Notes: generated by a model from the letters alone, not told the origin. A DNA stretch of 34,848 nucleotides from JAJPJQ01 sp036522615 (GCA_036522615.1 DATDFN010000171.1:1-34848); one strand, 5' to 3'; shown: positions 1 to 10,486, counted from the stretch's first letter. A program made the numbers and translations.

Positions 1-2
1 CG

Positions 3-242
3 CTGCTGAGCCGTCTCGCGGAGGAGACCGGCGGCGAGATGCTGCGCGCCGACCAATGGGAACAGGGCATCAAGCGGCTGATGACGCCGCATCCCGCGAA
101 GGCGACGGCGGCGCGCGCGATCTGGCAGCCGCTCGCGGGTCTCGGCCTCTTTCTGTTTCTCGCCGATCTCGCGGCGCGGCGCTGGCCGAGAACCGCGATT
201 TCGAGACATGCACGCTTTGCAGAAGCCGCTCCGATCACATAG
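3..242 (+). CDS. C-terminal fragment of a membrane protein (VWA/BatA-like tail)
   Basis: The reading frame is open from the window edge, so only the last 79 residues are visible. It starts with LLSRLAEETGGEML and has one hydrophobic helix (about IWQPLAGLGLFLFLADLAA) followed by an arginine pair and a short basic tail. A 'LA..TGG..L' stretch followed by a single C-terminal helix ending in RRW is what the ends of large VWA or glutamine-amidotransferase-like membrane proteins usually look like. That is family resemblance only, because the diagnostic domains lie upstream of the window. The gene ends 53 nt before the next start. Confidence 0.55.
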   Translation: MLSRLAEETGGEMLRADQWEQGIKRLMTPHPAKATAARAIWQPLAGLGLFLFLADLAARRWPRTAISRHARFAEAAPIT

Positions 243-295
243 AATCATCGGACGGCGGTTTTTTGCCGATTCATAGAAAGGAATTTTCTATTACG

Positions 296-730
296 ATGAA
301 GAAGTGGCTCATGAGGGCGGGTGTGCTCTTCGCTGCGGCTTTGGCGGCGATTCAATTCGTTCCGGTGGAGCGCGTCAATCCGCCGGTGGAAAGCGACCTC
401 GCGGCGCCCGACGATGTGAAAAAGATTCTCCGCCGTTCGTGCTACGACTGCCATTCCAACGAGACGCGCTGGCCGTGGTACGCGCGCGTCGCGCCGGTGT
501 CGTGGCTGATATCGAGCGATGTCGCGGAGGGCCGGCGCGAAGTCAATTTCTCCGCCTGGAGCCGGTTCACCGGCGGGCGCCGCGCGCGGAAATTCAAGGA
601 GATCGTCGAGCAGGTGGAAGAGAACAAGATGCCGCAGTGGTACTACGTTCTTCTCCATCCGGAGGCGAAGCTAGAGCCGCGCGACAAAGAAATCATCCTC
701 AACTGGGCGAAGCAGGCGCTGCGATCATGA
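296..730 (+). CDS. Haem-binding domain protein (single CxxCH), exported
   Basis: This 144-residue protein has an N-terminal signal or anchor (MKKWLMRAGVLFAAALAAIQF) and one c-type haem motif, CYDCH at residues 49-53, so the product should sit in the periplasm. The downstream 'SNETRWPWY..VAPVSW' segment and the late 'KMPQWYY..LHPEAKL...E...L..WA' stretch match the small haem-binding domain family (Haem_bd, PF14376), in which the PQWYY..LHP motif is conserved. The ATG at 296 was chosen because AAAGGA lies at 277-282 and the signal peptide starts there; an upstream in-frame extension has no such support. Its stop overlaps the next start as ATGA, so the two genes are translationally coupled. The redox partner is unknown. 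Confidence 0.85.
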   Translation: MKKWLMRAGVLFAAALAAIQFVPVERVNPPVESDLAAPDDVKKILRRSCYDCHSNETRWPWYARVAPVSWLISSDVAEGRREVNFSAWSRFTGGRRARKFKEIVEQVEENKMPQWYYVLLHPEAKLEPRDKEIILNWAKQALRS

Positions 731-1071
731 GAAAGCTCTACACGGCGCAAAACCCGCTCGTCATCAGTCATTTGAAGAACCTGCTCGAAAGCGGCGGCGT
801 CCGCTGCACAGTGAAGAATCTGTATCTCGCCGCCGCTATGGGCGAGCTCCCGCCGATCGAATGCTGGCCGGAGCTGTGGGTGCTCGACGATCAGCGGTAC
901 CCGGAGGCGAGAAGAGTCCTGAAGCGGGTGCTCGCGCCGCTCAGACCCGCGGCGAAGCCGTGGCGCTGCAAGAAATGCCGCAGCGAAGTCGACGGCCAGT
1001 TCAGCGAATGCTGGAATTGCGGTGTCGGCCGCCCGCTGTTCGAAGACGCGACCAGACAGAAGGCCGGCTAA
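727..1071 (+). CDS. DUF2007-type protein with C-terminal zinc ribbon
   Basis: A 114-residue cytoplasmic protein. Residues 1-70 have the DUF2007 ('putative signal transducing protein') pattern: 'LYTAQNPL....LKNLLES.GV.C.VKN' then 'PELWVLDD.RY.EA..VL'. Residues 81-98 hold two CxxC pairs (C81, C84, C95, C98; CKKC and CWNC), a rubredoxin-like zinc ribbon that family members often carry. No enzymatic motif is seen and no function is established for the family. The ATG lies inside the stop of the haem-binding gene (ATGA at 727-730), which fixes the start and suggests cotranslation. The next gene follows after 6 nt. Confidence 0.8.
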   Translation: MRKLYTAQNPLVISHLKNLLESGGVRCTVKNLYLAAAMGELPPIECWPELWVLDDQRYPEARRVLKRVLAPLRPAAKPWRCKKCRSEVDGQFSECWNCGVGRPLFEDATRQKAG

Positions 1072-1077
1072 AGCGAG

Positions 1078-1656
1078 ATGTCCATGGCGGCCGACAAATT
1101 GCGCGTTCTCGCCTTCGCCGGCAGCTTGCGGCGGAATTCGTACAACCGCGGGCTCATCCGCGCCGCGGTTCAGGCCGCGCCGGAGGGCATGGCGATCGAG
1201 ACGTTCGATCTCGCTCCCATCCCGCTCTACAACGCCGATGTCGAGGAGCAGGGGCTGCCGCCGGCGGTCGCGCACTTCAAGGAGAAAATCCGCGCGGCCG
1301 ACGCTCTTTTGATCGCGACCCCGGAATACAATTATTCCGTCACAGGCGTCTTGAAGAACGCAATCGACTGGGCTTCGCGCCCGTCGAACCAGTCGCCGCT
1401 GCAGAAAAAACCCGCTGCGCTCATGGGCGCCTCGGGCGGACAGATGGGGACGGCGCGCGCGCAGCTGGCGCTCCGGCAGTCGTTCGTTTTCACCGAAACG
1501 CTGGTGCTCCCGAAGCCCGATATTTATGTCTCGCATGCGGCGAAGAGCTTCGACGCCGAAGGGAATATCACGGACGAGAAGCTCCGCGAGCGCATCAAGA
1601 TGCTGCTCGACGCGCTCGTCCGCTGGGTCGTGCTTCTGCGCCAGGGCCCGCTTTGA
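1078..1656 (+). CDS. NADPH-dependent FMN reductase family protein
   Basis: A 192-residue flavodoxin-fold protein of the ArsH/ChrR/azoreductase-like FMN reductase family, which moves electrons from NAD(P)H to FMN and from there to quinones, chromate or azo compounds. The FMN phosphate loop GSLRRNSYN is at 15-23, and the isoalloxazine-binding segment PEYNYSVTGVLKNAIDW starts at 82. 'KPAALMGASGG..GTARAQ..LRQ' follows as in the family. The start may be ATG 1078 or ATG 1084, both in frame; SD evidence is weak for either. Its TGA stop overlaps the TTG start of tag by 4 nt (TTGA). The actual substrate cannot be read from the sequence. Confidence 0.9.
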   Translation: MSMAADKLRVLAFAGSLRRNSYNRGLIRAAVQAAPEGMAIETFDLAPIPLYNADVEEQGLPPAVAHFKEKIRAADALLIATPEYNYSVTGVLKNAIDWASRPSNQSPLQKKPAALMGASGGQMGTARAQLALRQSFVFTETLVLPKPDIYVSHAAKSFDAEGNITDEKLRERIKMLLDALVRWVVLLRQGPL

Positions 1657-2225
1657 AGCCCCTCGATAAAGCGCGCCGCTGCTTCTGGGCGAAGTCCGAC
1701 CTCATGATCGCCTATCACGACGAGGAATGGGGCGTGCCGCTTCACGACGACCGAGCGCTGTTCGAATTTCTCGTGCTCGAAGGCGCGCAGGCGGGTTTGA
1801 GCTGGGAGACGGTGCTTCGCAAGCGCGAAAATTATCGGCGCGCGTTCGACAATCTCGACGCGGCCAAGGTCGCGCGCTACGACGCGGCGAAAATAAAAAA
1901 GCTGCTCGCCGATCCCGGCATCATCCGCAACCGCTTGAAGATCGAGTCGGCGATCAAGAACGCGCGCGCGTTTCTCGCCGTACAAAAGGAATTCGGCAGC
2001 TTCGACCGCTTCATCTGGCAGTTCACCGGCGGCAAGCCTAAGCGAAATCGGTTTCGCGCGCCAAAGGAGATTCCGGCTAGCACCGAGGAGTCCGACGCGA
2101 TGAGCCGCGAGCTCAAGCGCCGCGGCTTTACCTTCGTCGGCTCGACGATCTGTTACGCGCACATGCAGGCGACCGGCATGGTCAACGATCATCTGGTCGG
2201 CTGCTTTCGGCGCGATGAAATATAG
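1653..2225 (+). CDS. tag: DNA-3-methyladenine glycosylase I
   Basis: A 190-residue Tag-family glycosylase that excises N3-methyladenine from alkylated DNA in base excision repair. The family zinc site is complete: C10, H22 (IAYHDEEWG), H180 and C184 (NDHLVGC), like Cys4/His17/His175/Cys179 of E. coli Tag. The active-site Glu is E43 in 'LEGAQAGLSW', and the 'FVGSTICYAHMQATGMVNDH' segment is typical. Length matches the E. coli protein (187). I chose the TTG at 1653 because it gives the right N-terminus (KPLDKARRCFW) and overlaps the reductase stop; a longer in-frame extension upstream runs through the previous gene and is not credible. Confidence 0.95.
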   Translation: MKPLDKARRCFWAKSDLMIAYHDEEWGVPLHDDRALFEFLVLEGAQAGLSWETVLRKRENYRRAFDNLDAAKVARYDAAKIKKLLADPGIIRNRLKIESAIKNARAFLAVQKEFGSFDRFIWQFTGGKPKRNRFRAPKEIPASTEESDAMSRELKRRGFTFVGSTICYAHMQATGMVNDHLVGCFRRDEI

Positions 2226-2281
2226 ACCTTGCTTCTTGCCGGGATCGAACTTAGCATTATTTCTGAATCGCGGAGGTGGTT

Positions 2282-2623
2282 ATGGCGCGGCCGATTTCGG
2301 ATATCCACGGGTATCACGCGCACATTTATTATACGCCGGAGACCAAAGCCGCCGCGGCGCGCGTGCGCGAAGGCTTGAGCCAATTCGACGTCAAGCTCGG
2401 GAGCTGGCACGACGAACTCGTCGGCCCGCATTTGAAGCCGATGTACCAGGCGCTGTTCGCGCCCGAAGAATTCGAAAAAGTCGTGCCGTGGCTCATGCTC
2501 AACCGCGAGGGTCTCGACGTGCTCGTGCATCCCGAGACCGGCGAAGGCAAGGGCGATCACCTCGACCGCTCGCTCTGGCTCGGCACCAAGCTCGGCGTCA
2601 ACCTGAACGCGTTCAAAAAATAA
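2282..2623 (+). CDS. DOPA 4,5-dioxygenase family protein
   Basis: A 113-residue small protein matching the DOPA-dioxygenase-like family: 'HGYHAHIYY' at 9-17, 'HDELVGPHLKPMYQ' at 43-56, 'WLMLNREGLDVLVHPETG' at 70-87 and 'DHLDRSLWLG' at 92-101. The many conserved histidines (H9, H12, H14, H43, H50, H83, H93) are candidates for Fe(II) ligands. Fungal and plant members cleave the DOPA ring in betalain synthesis, but bacterial homologues mostly have no proven substrate. The ATG at 2282 is preceded by CGGAGG at 2271-2276. A 56-nt spacer separates it from tag, and the next gene starts 12 nt after it. Confidence 0.88.
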   Translation: MARPISDIHGYHAHIYYTPETKAAAARVREGLSQFDVKLGSWHDELVGPHLKPMYQALFAPEEFEKVVPWLMLNREGLDVLVHPETGEGKGDHLDRSLWLGTKLGVNLNAFKK

Positions 2624-2635
2624 ATTGAGGTAAAG

Positions 2636-2977
2636 ATGCCCGCGATCGTGCAAACCTCGCTGCTGCTCGTCTGCTCGAATATCTTCATGACTTTCGCGTG
2701 GTACGCGCATCTGAAAAATTTGAACGACAAGAAGTGGTACATCGCCGCGCTCGTCAGCTGGGGCATCGCGCTGTTCGAGTATTTGCTTCAGGTGCCGGCG
2801 AACCGGATCGGCTACACCGAGCTCAGCCTTTCGCGGCTGAAGATTTTGCAGGAAATCATCACGCTGTCGGTGTTCGCGCCGTTCGCCGTCTTTTACATGC
2901 GGCAGCCGATCAAGCTCGATTATCTGTGGGCCGCGCTGTGTCTCGTCGGCGCGGCGTATTTTATATTTCGCGGATAG
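2636..2977 (+). CDS. DMT-superfamily small membrane protein, DUF486
   Basis: A 113-residue protein with four hydrophobic segments, near residues 5-22, 34-50, 70-88 and 94-111. It matches DUF486: 'FMTFAWYAHLK', 'SWGIALFEYLLQVPANRIG', 'LS..RLKILQEIITLSVFAPFAVFYM' and a C-terminal 'AALCLVGAAYFIFRG'. DUF486 resembles one half of a drug/metabolite transporter, but no substrate has been shown. GAGG at 2626-2629 supports the ATG at 2636. It sits 6 nt before era, which suggests cotranscription without telling anything about function. Confidence 0.92.
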   Translation: MPAIVQTSLLLVCSNIFMTFAWYAHLKNLNDKKWYIAALVSWGIALFEYLLQVPANRIGYTELSLSRLKILQEIITLSVFAPFAVFYMRQPIKLDYLWAALCLVGAAYFIFRG

Positions 2978-2983
2978 CAAACC

Positions 2984-3898
2984 ATGACAGCTGAAGACGC
3001 GGCAAAGACGCCGCCCGGCCATCGCTCGGGCTACATCGCGATTGTTGGGCGGCCGAACGTCGGCAAGTCGACACTGCTGAACCGCCTGCTCGGGCAGAAG
3101 ATCGCGATCGTCTCGCCCAAACCGCAGACGACGCGCAATCGCATCGCCGGCATCCTCACGACCGATGCTTCGCAGACGGTTTTTCTCGACACGCCCGGAA
3201 TCCACCGGGCGCGCTCGCTCATCAACCGGCGCATGGTCGACGTCGCGCTCAATACGCTGGGAGAAGTGGACGGCATTTTGTGGCTCGTCGACGCGCGCGA
3301 CGGCCTGCGCAAGGACGACGAAGAGATCGCCGAGCGGTTGAAGTCGTTGTCGGCGCCGGTTATCGTTCTACTGAACAAAATCGATGCCATCGCCAAGGGA
3401 AAGCTGCTGCCGCTGATCCAGCGCTTATCTGAGCTTTTACCTGGACGAGAGATCATTCCGATCACCGCGCTCAAAGGCGACGGCGTCGATCTCGTCCTCG
3501 ATCGCATCGAAAAGCTTCTGCCCGAAGGGCCGCGCTACTACACCGAAGGCGAGATCACCGACCAGACGGAGCGTTTTCTCGCCGCCGAGATCGTGCGGGA
3601 GAAAGTCTTTCTCCGCACGCGCGAGGAGATTCCCTACGGCACCGCGGTGACGATCGACGAGTTCACGGAAAAAGAAGAAAAGAATCTCGTCGTCGTAAAG
3701 GCGACGATCCACGTCGAGCGCGAGACGCACAAGCCGATTCTCATCGGCAGGCGCGGCGCGATGCTGAAGGAGATCGGCACGGAAGCGCGCGAGGAGCTGG
3801 AAAAGATTCTCGGCTGCAAGATATTTCTCGAGCTGTTCATCCGGGTCGATCCCGGCTGGACGCAGGATCCGAACGCCCTCAACGAAATGGGGTTGTGA
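2984..3898 (+). CDS. era: GTPase Era
   Basis: A 304-residue Era, the essential GTPase that binds the 3' end of 16S rRNA and acts in 30S subunit assembly at the cytoplasmic face. G1 is GRPNVGKST at 22-30, followed by the Era-type switch 'SPKPQTTRNRI', G3 DTPG at 69-72 and G4 NKID at 131-134. A C-terminal type II KH domain contains 'ILIGRRGAMLKEIGTEAREELEKIL'. Length is normal for the family (about 300). The ATG at 2984 has no obvious SD; the first 14 residues are a short non-conserved tail. Its TGA overlaps the der ATG by one base. Confidence 0.97.
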   Translation: MTAEDAAKTPPGHRSGYIAIVGRPNVGKSTLLNRLLGQKIAIVSPKPQTTRNRIAGILTTDASQTVFLDTPGIHRARSLINRRMVDVALNTLGEVDGILWLVDARDGLRKDDEEIAERLKSLSAPVIVLLNKIDAIAKGKLLPLIQRLSELLPGREIIPITALKGDGVDLVLDRIEKLLPEGPRYYTEGEITDQTERFLAAEIVREKVFLRTREEIPYGTAVTIDEFTEKEEKNLVVVKATIHVERETHKPILIGRRGAMLKEIGTEAREELEKILGCKIFLELFIRVDPGWTQDPNALNEMGL

Positions 3899-5340
3899 TG
3901 GCCGAAGCCATCGAAAATATTCCCGCGGGCGCAGTGTTGCCGCGGCGGCTGCCGGTGCTCGCACTCGTCGGGCGGCCGAACGTCGGCAAATCGACGCTCT
4001 TCAACCGCCTCACGCGCGAGCGCAAGGCGATCGTCCACGATCTTCCCGGCGTCACGCGCGACCGCAATTACGGCACCGCCGAATGGGACGGGAGAAAGTT
4101 TCTTGTGATCGACACCGGCGGCTTCGAGCCCGAAGCCGAGACGGCGCTCAAAAAACAGGTGCAGGAGCAGACGCGGCTAGCGATCGAAGAAGCGGACGCG
4201 ATTGTGTTTCTCTTCGACGGCAAAGCCGGCCTTCATCCGATCGACCGCGAAGCGGCCGATCTGCTGCGCAAAGTGCCGAAGCCGGTATTCTTCGCCGCCA
4301 ACAAGATCGACAGCCAGGCCCGCGCGAACGGGCTCTACGAGTTCTACGCGCTGGGCGTCGACGAAATCCTGCCCGTCTCCGCCGAGCACGGCCTTGGCGT
4401 CGCCGAGATTCTCGACCGGGTCGTGAAAACGTTTCCGGAGGAGACGGACACAGGGAGCGAGACCGCGACGTCGCCGCTCGCGCTCGCCGTCGTCGGCCGG
4501 CCGAACGTCGGCAAATCCACGCTGGCGAATCGTCTCCTCGGCTACGAGCGGTCGGTGGTCGATGCAACGCCGGGCACGACGCGCGATGCGATCGATACGC
4601 CGCTCGAGTTCGCGGGCCGGTCGTATACGCTCATCGACACCGCCGGGATTCGGCGCAAGGCGCGTATCGCCGACCGCCTCGAGCAGTACAGCGTCGTGCG
4701 CTCGCTCGGCTCGATCGACCGTGGCGACGTCATCGTCTATATCATCGACGCGACCGAAGGCGTGACGAGCCAAGACGCGCAGATCCTCGCCTACGCGGCG
4801 GAACGCGGCAAAGGTCTCGTGCTCGCCGTCAACAAGTGGGACGCCGTCGCGCCCGATAAAAAAGATCCGCGCGCCTACCGGCAGGAAGTCTATTACAAGC
4901 TCCCGTTCGTCGATTTCGCGCCCGTCAAATTCATCTCCGCCGCTACCGGTCAGGGCGTGGGTAAAATGATGGCGTCGGTCAAAAGCGTCGCCGCGGCCTA
5001 TCGCTTGAAGATTCCCACCTCGCCGCTCAACCAGTCGCTGCGCGCGATCTTCGCGAAAAATCCCCCGCCGCTCGCGCGCGGCAAGCCGGTCAAATTTTTT
5101 TACGCGACGCAGATCGGTGTCGGGCCGCCGACGTTCGCGCTCTTCGTCAACTTCGCCCATGGCATCGGCCCCTCGTACGAGCGCTACCTCGTTCACCAGC
5201 TCCGCCAGGCGCTCGGCTTCGAAGGCGCGCCGCTCCGGCTCGTGATCCGCGGCCGGCGCGAAGAAGGCACAAATGTGCAAAGCAGGAGACGAAAATCGAA
5301 TCCTGCGAAAAGTCGCGGAAGATCGCGAACGCGGTCCTAG
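3898..5340 (+). CDS. der: GTPase Der (EngA), double-GTPase ribosome assembly factor
   Basis: A 480-residue Der with two tandem G domains and a KH-like C-terminus, required for 50S subunit maturation. The first P-loop is GRPNVGKST at 25-33 with DTGGFE and NKID; the second is GRPNVGKST at 200-208 with DTAGIRRK and NKWD. The KH-like region ends in 'APLRLVIRGR', followed by a strongly basic tail (QSRRRKSNPAKSRGRSRTRS) that could touch rRNA. A GTG three bases upstream (3895) could also start it, but the ATG in the TGATG junction with era is the better choice. The gene is followed by a 191-nt spacer with two hairpins and a putative dprA promoter. Confidence 0.97.
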   Translation: MAEAIENIPAGAVLPRRLPVLALVGRPNVGKSTLFNRLTRERKAIVHDLPGVTRDRNYGTAEWDGRKFLVIDTGGFEPEAETALKKQVQEQTRLAIEEADAIVFLFDGKAGLHPIDREAADLLRKVPKPVFFAANKIDSQARANGLYEFYALGVDEILPVSAEHGLGVAEILDRVVKTFPEETDTGSETATSPLALAVVGRPNVGKSTLANRLLGYERSVVDATPGTTRDAIDTPLEFAGRSYTLIDTAGIRRKARIADRLEQYSVVRSLGSIDRGDVIVYIIDATEGVTSQDAQILAYAAERGKGLVLAVNKWDAVAPDKKDPRAYRQEVYYKLPFVDFAPVKFISAATGQGVGKMMASVKSVAAAYRLKIPTSPLNQSLRAIFAKNPPPLARGKPVKFFYATQIGVGPPTFALFVNFAHGIGPSYERYLVHQLRQALGFEGAPLRLVIRGRREEGTNVQSRRRKSNPAKSRGRSRTRS

Positions 5341-5425
5341 CGCGCGCGGCCGTCCGGAAAATTGCCGCCGATCTCGGCGGAAATCTTGACTTATTGAGCG
5401 ATTCACCGTAGTCACACTAGACGCA

Positions 5426-5447
5426 ACCGGCCGCCCGTACGGCCGGT
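5426..5447. other. Inverted repeat between der and dprA (8-bp stem)
   Basis: ACCGGCCG, loop CCCGTA, CGGCCGGT form a perfect 8-bp hairpin. A second, smaller perfect hairpin (CCGCCG, loop ATCT, CGGCGG) lies about 55 nt upstream within 5360-5382. Neither is followed by a convincing T-run, so they are poor classical terminators. They may still end the era-der transcript in a Rho-assisted way or serve as an operator for the following gene. The structure is seen; the role is not. Confidence 0.4.
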
Positions 5448-5455
5448 GCTGGTAT

Positions 5456-5484
5456 TTGGCGCGTTTTTCGCATAACATTATAAG
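5456..5484 (+). promoter_or_regulatory. Putative sigma-70-type promoter of dprA
   Basis: TTGGCG at 5456-5461 and TATAAG at 5479-5484 are separated by exactly 17 nt, with four and five of six consensus matches. The expected start site lies near 5491, leaving a leader of about 40 nt before the dprA ATG at 5532. A second weaker candidate uses TTGACT at 5386-5391. This is motif matching only, and the organism's sigma factor preference is unknown. Confidence 0.4.
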
Positions 5485-5531
5485 ACTGTGCTCTGCGGCC
5501 GGGGCGACCGGTACGCGCGGGCAAAATAAAA

Positions 5532-6671
5532 ATGGAGACCATCGCCGATATCGCGGCGCCTGCGGCGCCGAATGACAGCGCAGCTGCGCCGTGGCTCGCG
5601 CTCGCGCGCGTTCGCGGTCTCGGGCCGGCGACGTTCAAGAAGCTGGCAGATTTTTTCGACGACCCGATTCGTGCGCTGTCCGCTTCCGCGGAAACGCTCG
5701 CGCGCGTTCCGGGCCTCGACCGGCCGGTTGCCGAGGGACTCCTCCGCTTTTCGGAATGGGACGAGATCGAAAAAGAAATGACGCGCGCCGCGGCGGCGGG
5801 CGCAAGCATCGTTCCTTATGCCAGTCCCGTGTACCCGGCGCGCTTGAAAGCGATCGCAGATCCGCCGCCGCTCCTCTACGTGAAAGGCGAGCTCGCGACC
5901 AGCGACGAGCGCGCGGTCGCGATCGTCGGCACGCGCGCGGCGAGCGAGTACGGCCTCGGGCTCACGCGCGAGCTCGGCCGCGGTCTCGCGGCGCTGGGAT
6001 TTACCATCGTGAGCGGCATGGCCCGCGGCATCGACGCCGCGGCGCACGAAGCGGCGCTCGAAGCCGGCGGCCGGACCATCGCCGTCCTGGGCTCCGGCGT
6101 CGACGTAATCTATCCGCGCGAAAACGAAAAGCTCTACCGGCGTATTTGCGAGCGCGGCGCCGTCGTGTCCGAATTGCCGATCGCGACGCCGCCGCTTGCG
6201 TTCCATTTCCCCGCGCGGAACCGCATCATCAGCGGCTTCGCCGTAGGCGTGGTCGTGGTCGAGGCGACGGAGAAGAGCGGCTCGCTGATCACGGCCGCGC
6301 AGGCGCTCGAGCAGGGGCGCGAGGTCTTCGCCGTTCCGGGCGCGGCGGGATCGAGCCGCAGCCGCGGCCCACACCGCTTGATCCGCCAGGGCGCCAAGCT
6401 CGTCGAGCGCGTCGAAGACATCATCGAAGAAATCGCCCCGCAGCTCGTTTCACGGGCCGTCGCTGCGGAGAAGCCCCGGGCGGTGTTGCCGGCGGATTTG
6501 AGCACGGAGGCAAAAAAAATCTTCGCGCTCGTCGTCGATGCGCCGCGGCATATCGATGAAATCATCGAGCAGAGCGGCGTCAATCCCGGAAAGACTTCCG
6601 AGGTCCTGCTCGATCTCGAAATCCGGGGATTGCTCAGGCAATTGCCGGGAAAGAAATTTCAGGTAATGTAA
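5532..6671 (+). CDS. dprA: DNA-processing protein DprA
   Basis: A 379-residue DprA (Smf). In transformable bacteria this protein binds incoming single-stranded DNA and loads RecA. An N-terminal helix-hairpin-helix region ('ARVRGLGPATFKKLADFF') precedes the Rossmann-like DprA core with IVGTR at 131-135, SGMARGIDAAAH from 161, 'VLGSGVDVIYPREN' and 'ARNRIISGFAVGVVVVEATEKSGSLITA'. A C-terminal winged-helix segment (about 315-379, 'APRHIDEIIEQSGVNPGKTSEVLLDLEIRGLLRQLPG') completes the three-part form. It opens the dprA-topA-trmFO block. No other competence genes are in the window, so its presence does not prove natural transformation. Confidence 0.96.
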   Translation: METIADIAAPAAPNDSAAAPWLALARVRGLGPATFKKLADFFDDPIRALSASAETLARVPGLDRPVAEGLLRFSEWDEIEKEMTRAAAAGASIVPYASPVYPARLKAIADPPPLLYVKGELATSDERAVAIVGTRAASEYGLGLTRELGRGLAALGFTIVSGMARGIDAAAHEAALEAGGRTIAVLGSGVDVIYPRENEKLYRRICERGAVVSELPIATPPLAFHFPARNRIISGFAVGVVVVEATEKSGSLITAAQALEQGREVFAVPGAAGSSRSRGPHRLIRQGAKLVERVEDIIEEIAPQLVSRAVAAEKPRAVLPADLSTEAKKIFALVVDAPRHIDEIIEQSGVNPGKTSEVLLDLEIRGLLRQLPGKKFQVM

Positions 6672-6716
6672 CGAGCGGGGCTTAAAGGCGGTCCCGCGAG
6701 TATTTATTGAATTTTT

Positions 6717-9029
<2,313 letters not shown>

Positions 9030-9048
9030 AACTCAGAACCATGCATCT

Positions 9049-9076
9049 TTGCCTTCCCGACTGAATTCTGTATCCT
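9049..9076 (+). promoter_or_regulatory. Possible promoter before trmFO
   Basis: TTGCCT at 9049-9054 and TATCCT at 9071-9076 are 16 nt apart, each with four of six consensus matches. The predicted start point would fall at about 9083-9085, only a few bases before the trmFO ATG at 9090, and that leader has no Shine-Dalgarno sequence (it is CT-rich). If the promoter is real, the mRNA would be nearly leaderless. It may be a chance match. Confidence 0.22.
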
Positions 9077-9089
9077 CTTATTCTCTTCC

Positions 9090-10439
9090 ATGAATTCTCC
9101 GGTCCGCATCATCGGCGGCGGCCTCGCCGGATGCGAGGCGGCATGGCAGCTCGCCCGCCGCGGCGTCGCAGTCGAGCTTTACGAAATGCGTCCGCAGCGT
9201 GCGACGGAAGCGCACGCGACCTCGCACCTGGCAGAGCTCGTATGCAGCAACTCGCTCCGCTCTGCGGCCCTGACCAACGCCGCAGGTCTTTTGAAGGAGG
9301 AGATGCGGCGCCTCGATTCGCTGATCATTAGAACCGCGGAAGCCTGCCGCGTGCCGGCGGGCAGCGCGCTGGCGGTCGATCGCGAGCGCTTCGCCGCCGC
9401 CGTCACCGCCGAGGTCGAGTCGCTGCCCGGAGTCAAGCTTGTCCGCGCCGAGATGGAAACGATCCCGCGCGATGGAATCATCATTGTCGCTTCGGGTCCG
9501 TTGACTTCGCCCGCGCTGTCCCGCTCTCTCGAAGAACTGCTCGGGGCGCGCCAGCTTTACTACTATGATGCGATCTCGCCGATCGTCACGGCGGAATCGA
9601 TCGATACGTCGATCGCGTTTTCCGCTTCGCGCTACGACCGCGGCGGGGACGACTACATTAATCTGCCGTTCACGCGCGAGGAGTATTACGCGTTCATCGA
9701 CGCCCTGCTCGCGGCACAAAAAGTGCCGGCGCACGATTTCGAGGACCTGCGCTACTTCGAAGGCTGCCTGCCGATCGAGGAGATGGCGCGGCGCGGGCGC
9801 GAGACGCTCGCGTTCGGCCCGATGCGCCCGACCGGACTCATCGATCCGCGGACTGGAAAAAGGCCCTATGCGGTCGTTCAGCTCCGCCAGGAGAACCGCG
9901 ACCGCACGCTGTATAATATGGTGGGCTTTCAGACCAAAATGACTTACCCGGAGCAGAAGCGGGTCTTCGCGCTCGTGCCTGGTCTCGCCCGCGCCGAATT
10001 TGCCCGCTTCGGCAGCCTGCACCGCAACACGTTTATCGACGCGCCGCGCCAACTCCGGCCGACGCTGCAATGGCGTGCCTCGCCGGACATCTTCTTCGCC
10101 GGCCAGATCACCGGCGTCGAAGGATACATCGAGTCGGCGGCTTCAGGGCTTCTCACCGGCATCAACGCCGCGCGGCTCGTGCGCCGCGAGCGTGTCGTCG
10201 CGCCGCCGCCGACCACCGCTCTTGGTTCGCTGCTCGCGTACATTACCGATCCGGAGCGCAAAGACTTCCAGCCCATGAATGTCAACTTCGGGATCATGCC
10301 GCCGCTCTCGCCGCCGCCTCCGAAGAAGATGAAAAAAGAGGTGATGGCCGAGAGGGCGCTCGCCGACATCGAAATCTGGCTCGTGGCGATCGGCGAGAAG
10401 CGCGTTCCGCCTTCCGAGCTTCGAGTTCAGAGTCCCTAG
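9090..10439 (+). CDS. trmFO: FADH2/folate-dependent tRNA (uracil-54-C5)-methyltransferase TrmFO
   Basis: A 449-residue flavoenzyme that makes m5U54 (T54) in the tRNA T-loop using methylenetetrahydrofolate as carbon donor. The FAD dinucleotide motif is IGGGLAGCEAAW at 8-19. The two cysteines implicated in catalysis in the B. subtilis enzyme are present: C52 (ELVCSNSLRS) and C226 (YFEGCLPIEEMA). Further family segments are 'RPTGLIDPRTGKRPYAVVQLRQEN', 'NMVGFQTKMTYPEQKRVF' and 'FFAGQITGVEGYIESAASGLLTGINAAR'. Length is normal. Its position right after topA is common in Firmicutes and many deltaproteobacteria. Confidence 0.97.
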   Translation: MNSPVRIIGGGLAGCEAAWQLARRGVAVELYEMRPQRATEAHATSHLAELVCSNSLRSAALTNAAGLLKEEMRRLDSLIIRTAEACRVPAGSALAVDRERFAAAVTAEVESLPGVKLVRAEMETIPRDGIIIVASGPLTSPALSRSLEELLGARQLYYYDAISPIVTAESIDTSIAFSASRYDRGGDDYINLPFTREEYYAFIDALLAAQKVPAHDFEDLRYFEGCLPIEEMARRGRETLAFGPMRPTGLIDPRTGKRPYAVVQLRQENRDRTLYNMVGFQTKMTYPEQKRVFALVPGLARAEFARFGSLHRNTFIDAPRQLRPTLQWRASPDIFFAGQITGVEGYIESAASGLLTGINAARLVRRERVVAPPPTTALGSLLAYITDPERKDFQPMNVNFGIMPPLSPPPPKKMKKEVMAERALADIEIWLVAIGEKRVPPSELRVQSP

Positions 10440-10468
10440 GTATTTCCTCGACTTGCATCCGGACATGT

Positions 10469-10486
10469 GAAACAGGAGACTGTTTC
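10469..10486 (+). promoter_or_regulatory. Stem-loop with GNRA-type loop over the ppx ribosome-binding site
   Basis: GAAACAG, loop GAGA, CTGTTTC is a perfect 7-bp hairpin whose four-base loop fits the GNRA tetraloop rule. The best Shine-Dalgarno match before the downstream gene, AGGAG at 10474-10478, lies inside it, and the ATG at 10492 follows five bases after the stem. If folded, the hairpin would hide or present this site. The base pairing is seen directly; a regulatory role is inference. Confidence 0.4.

Noticed and set aside
9078..10070. Long open frames antisense to trmFO, phnC, the molybdoenzyme and others
   Set aside because: They lie fully opposite genes with clear family motifs, have arginine- and alanine-rich, low-complexity translations, and lack ribosome-binding sites. 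They are a by-product of high GC.
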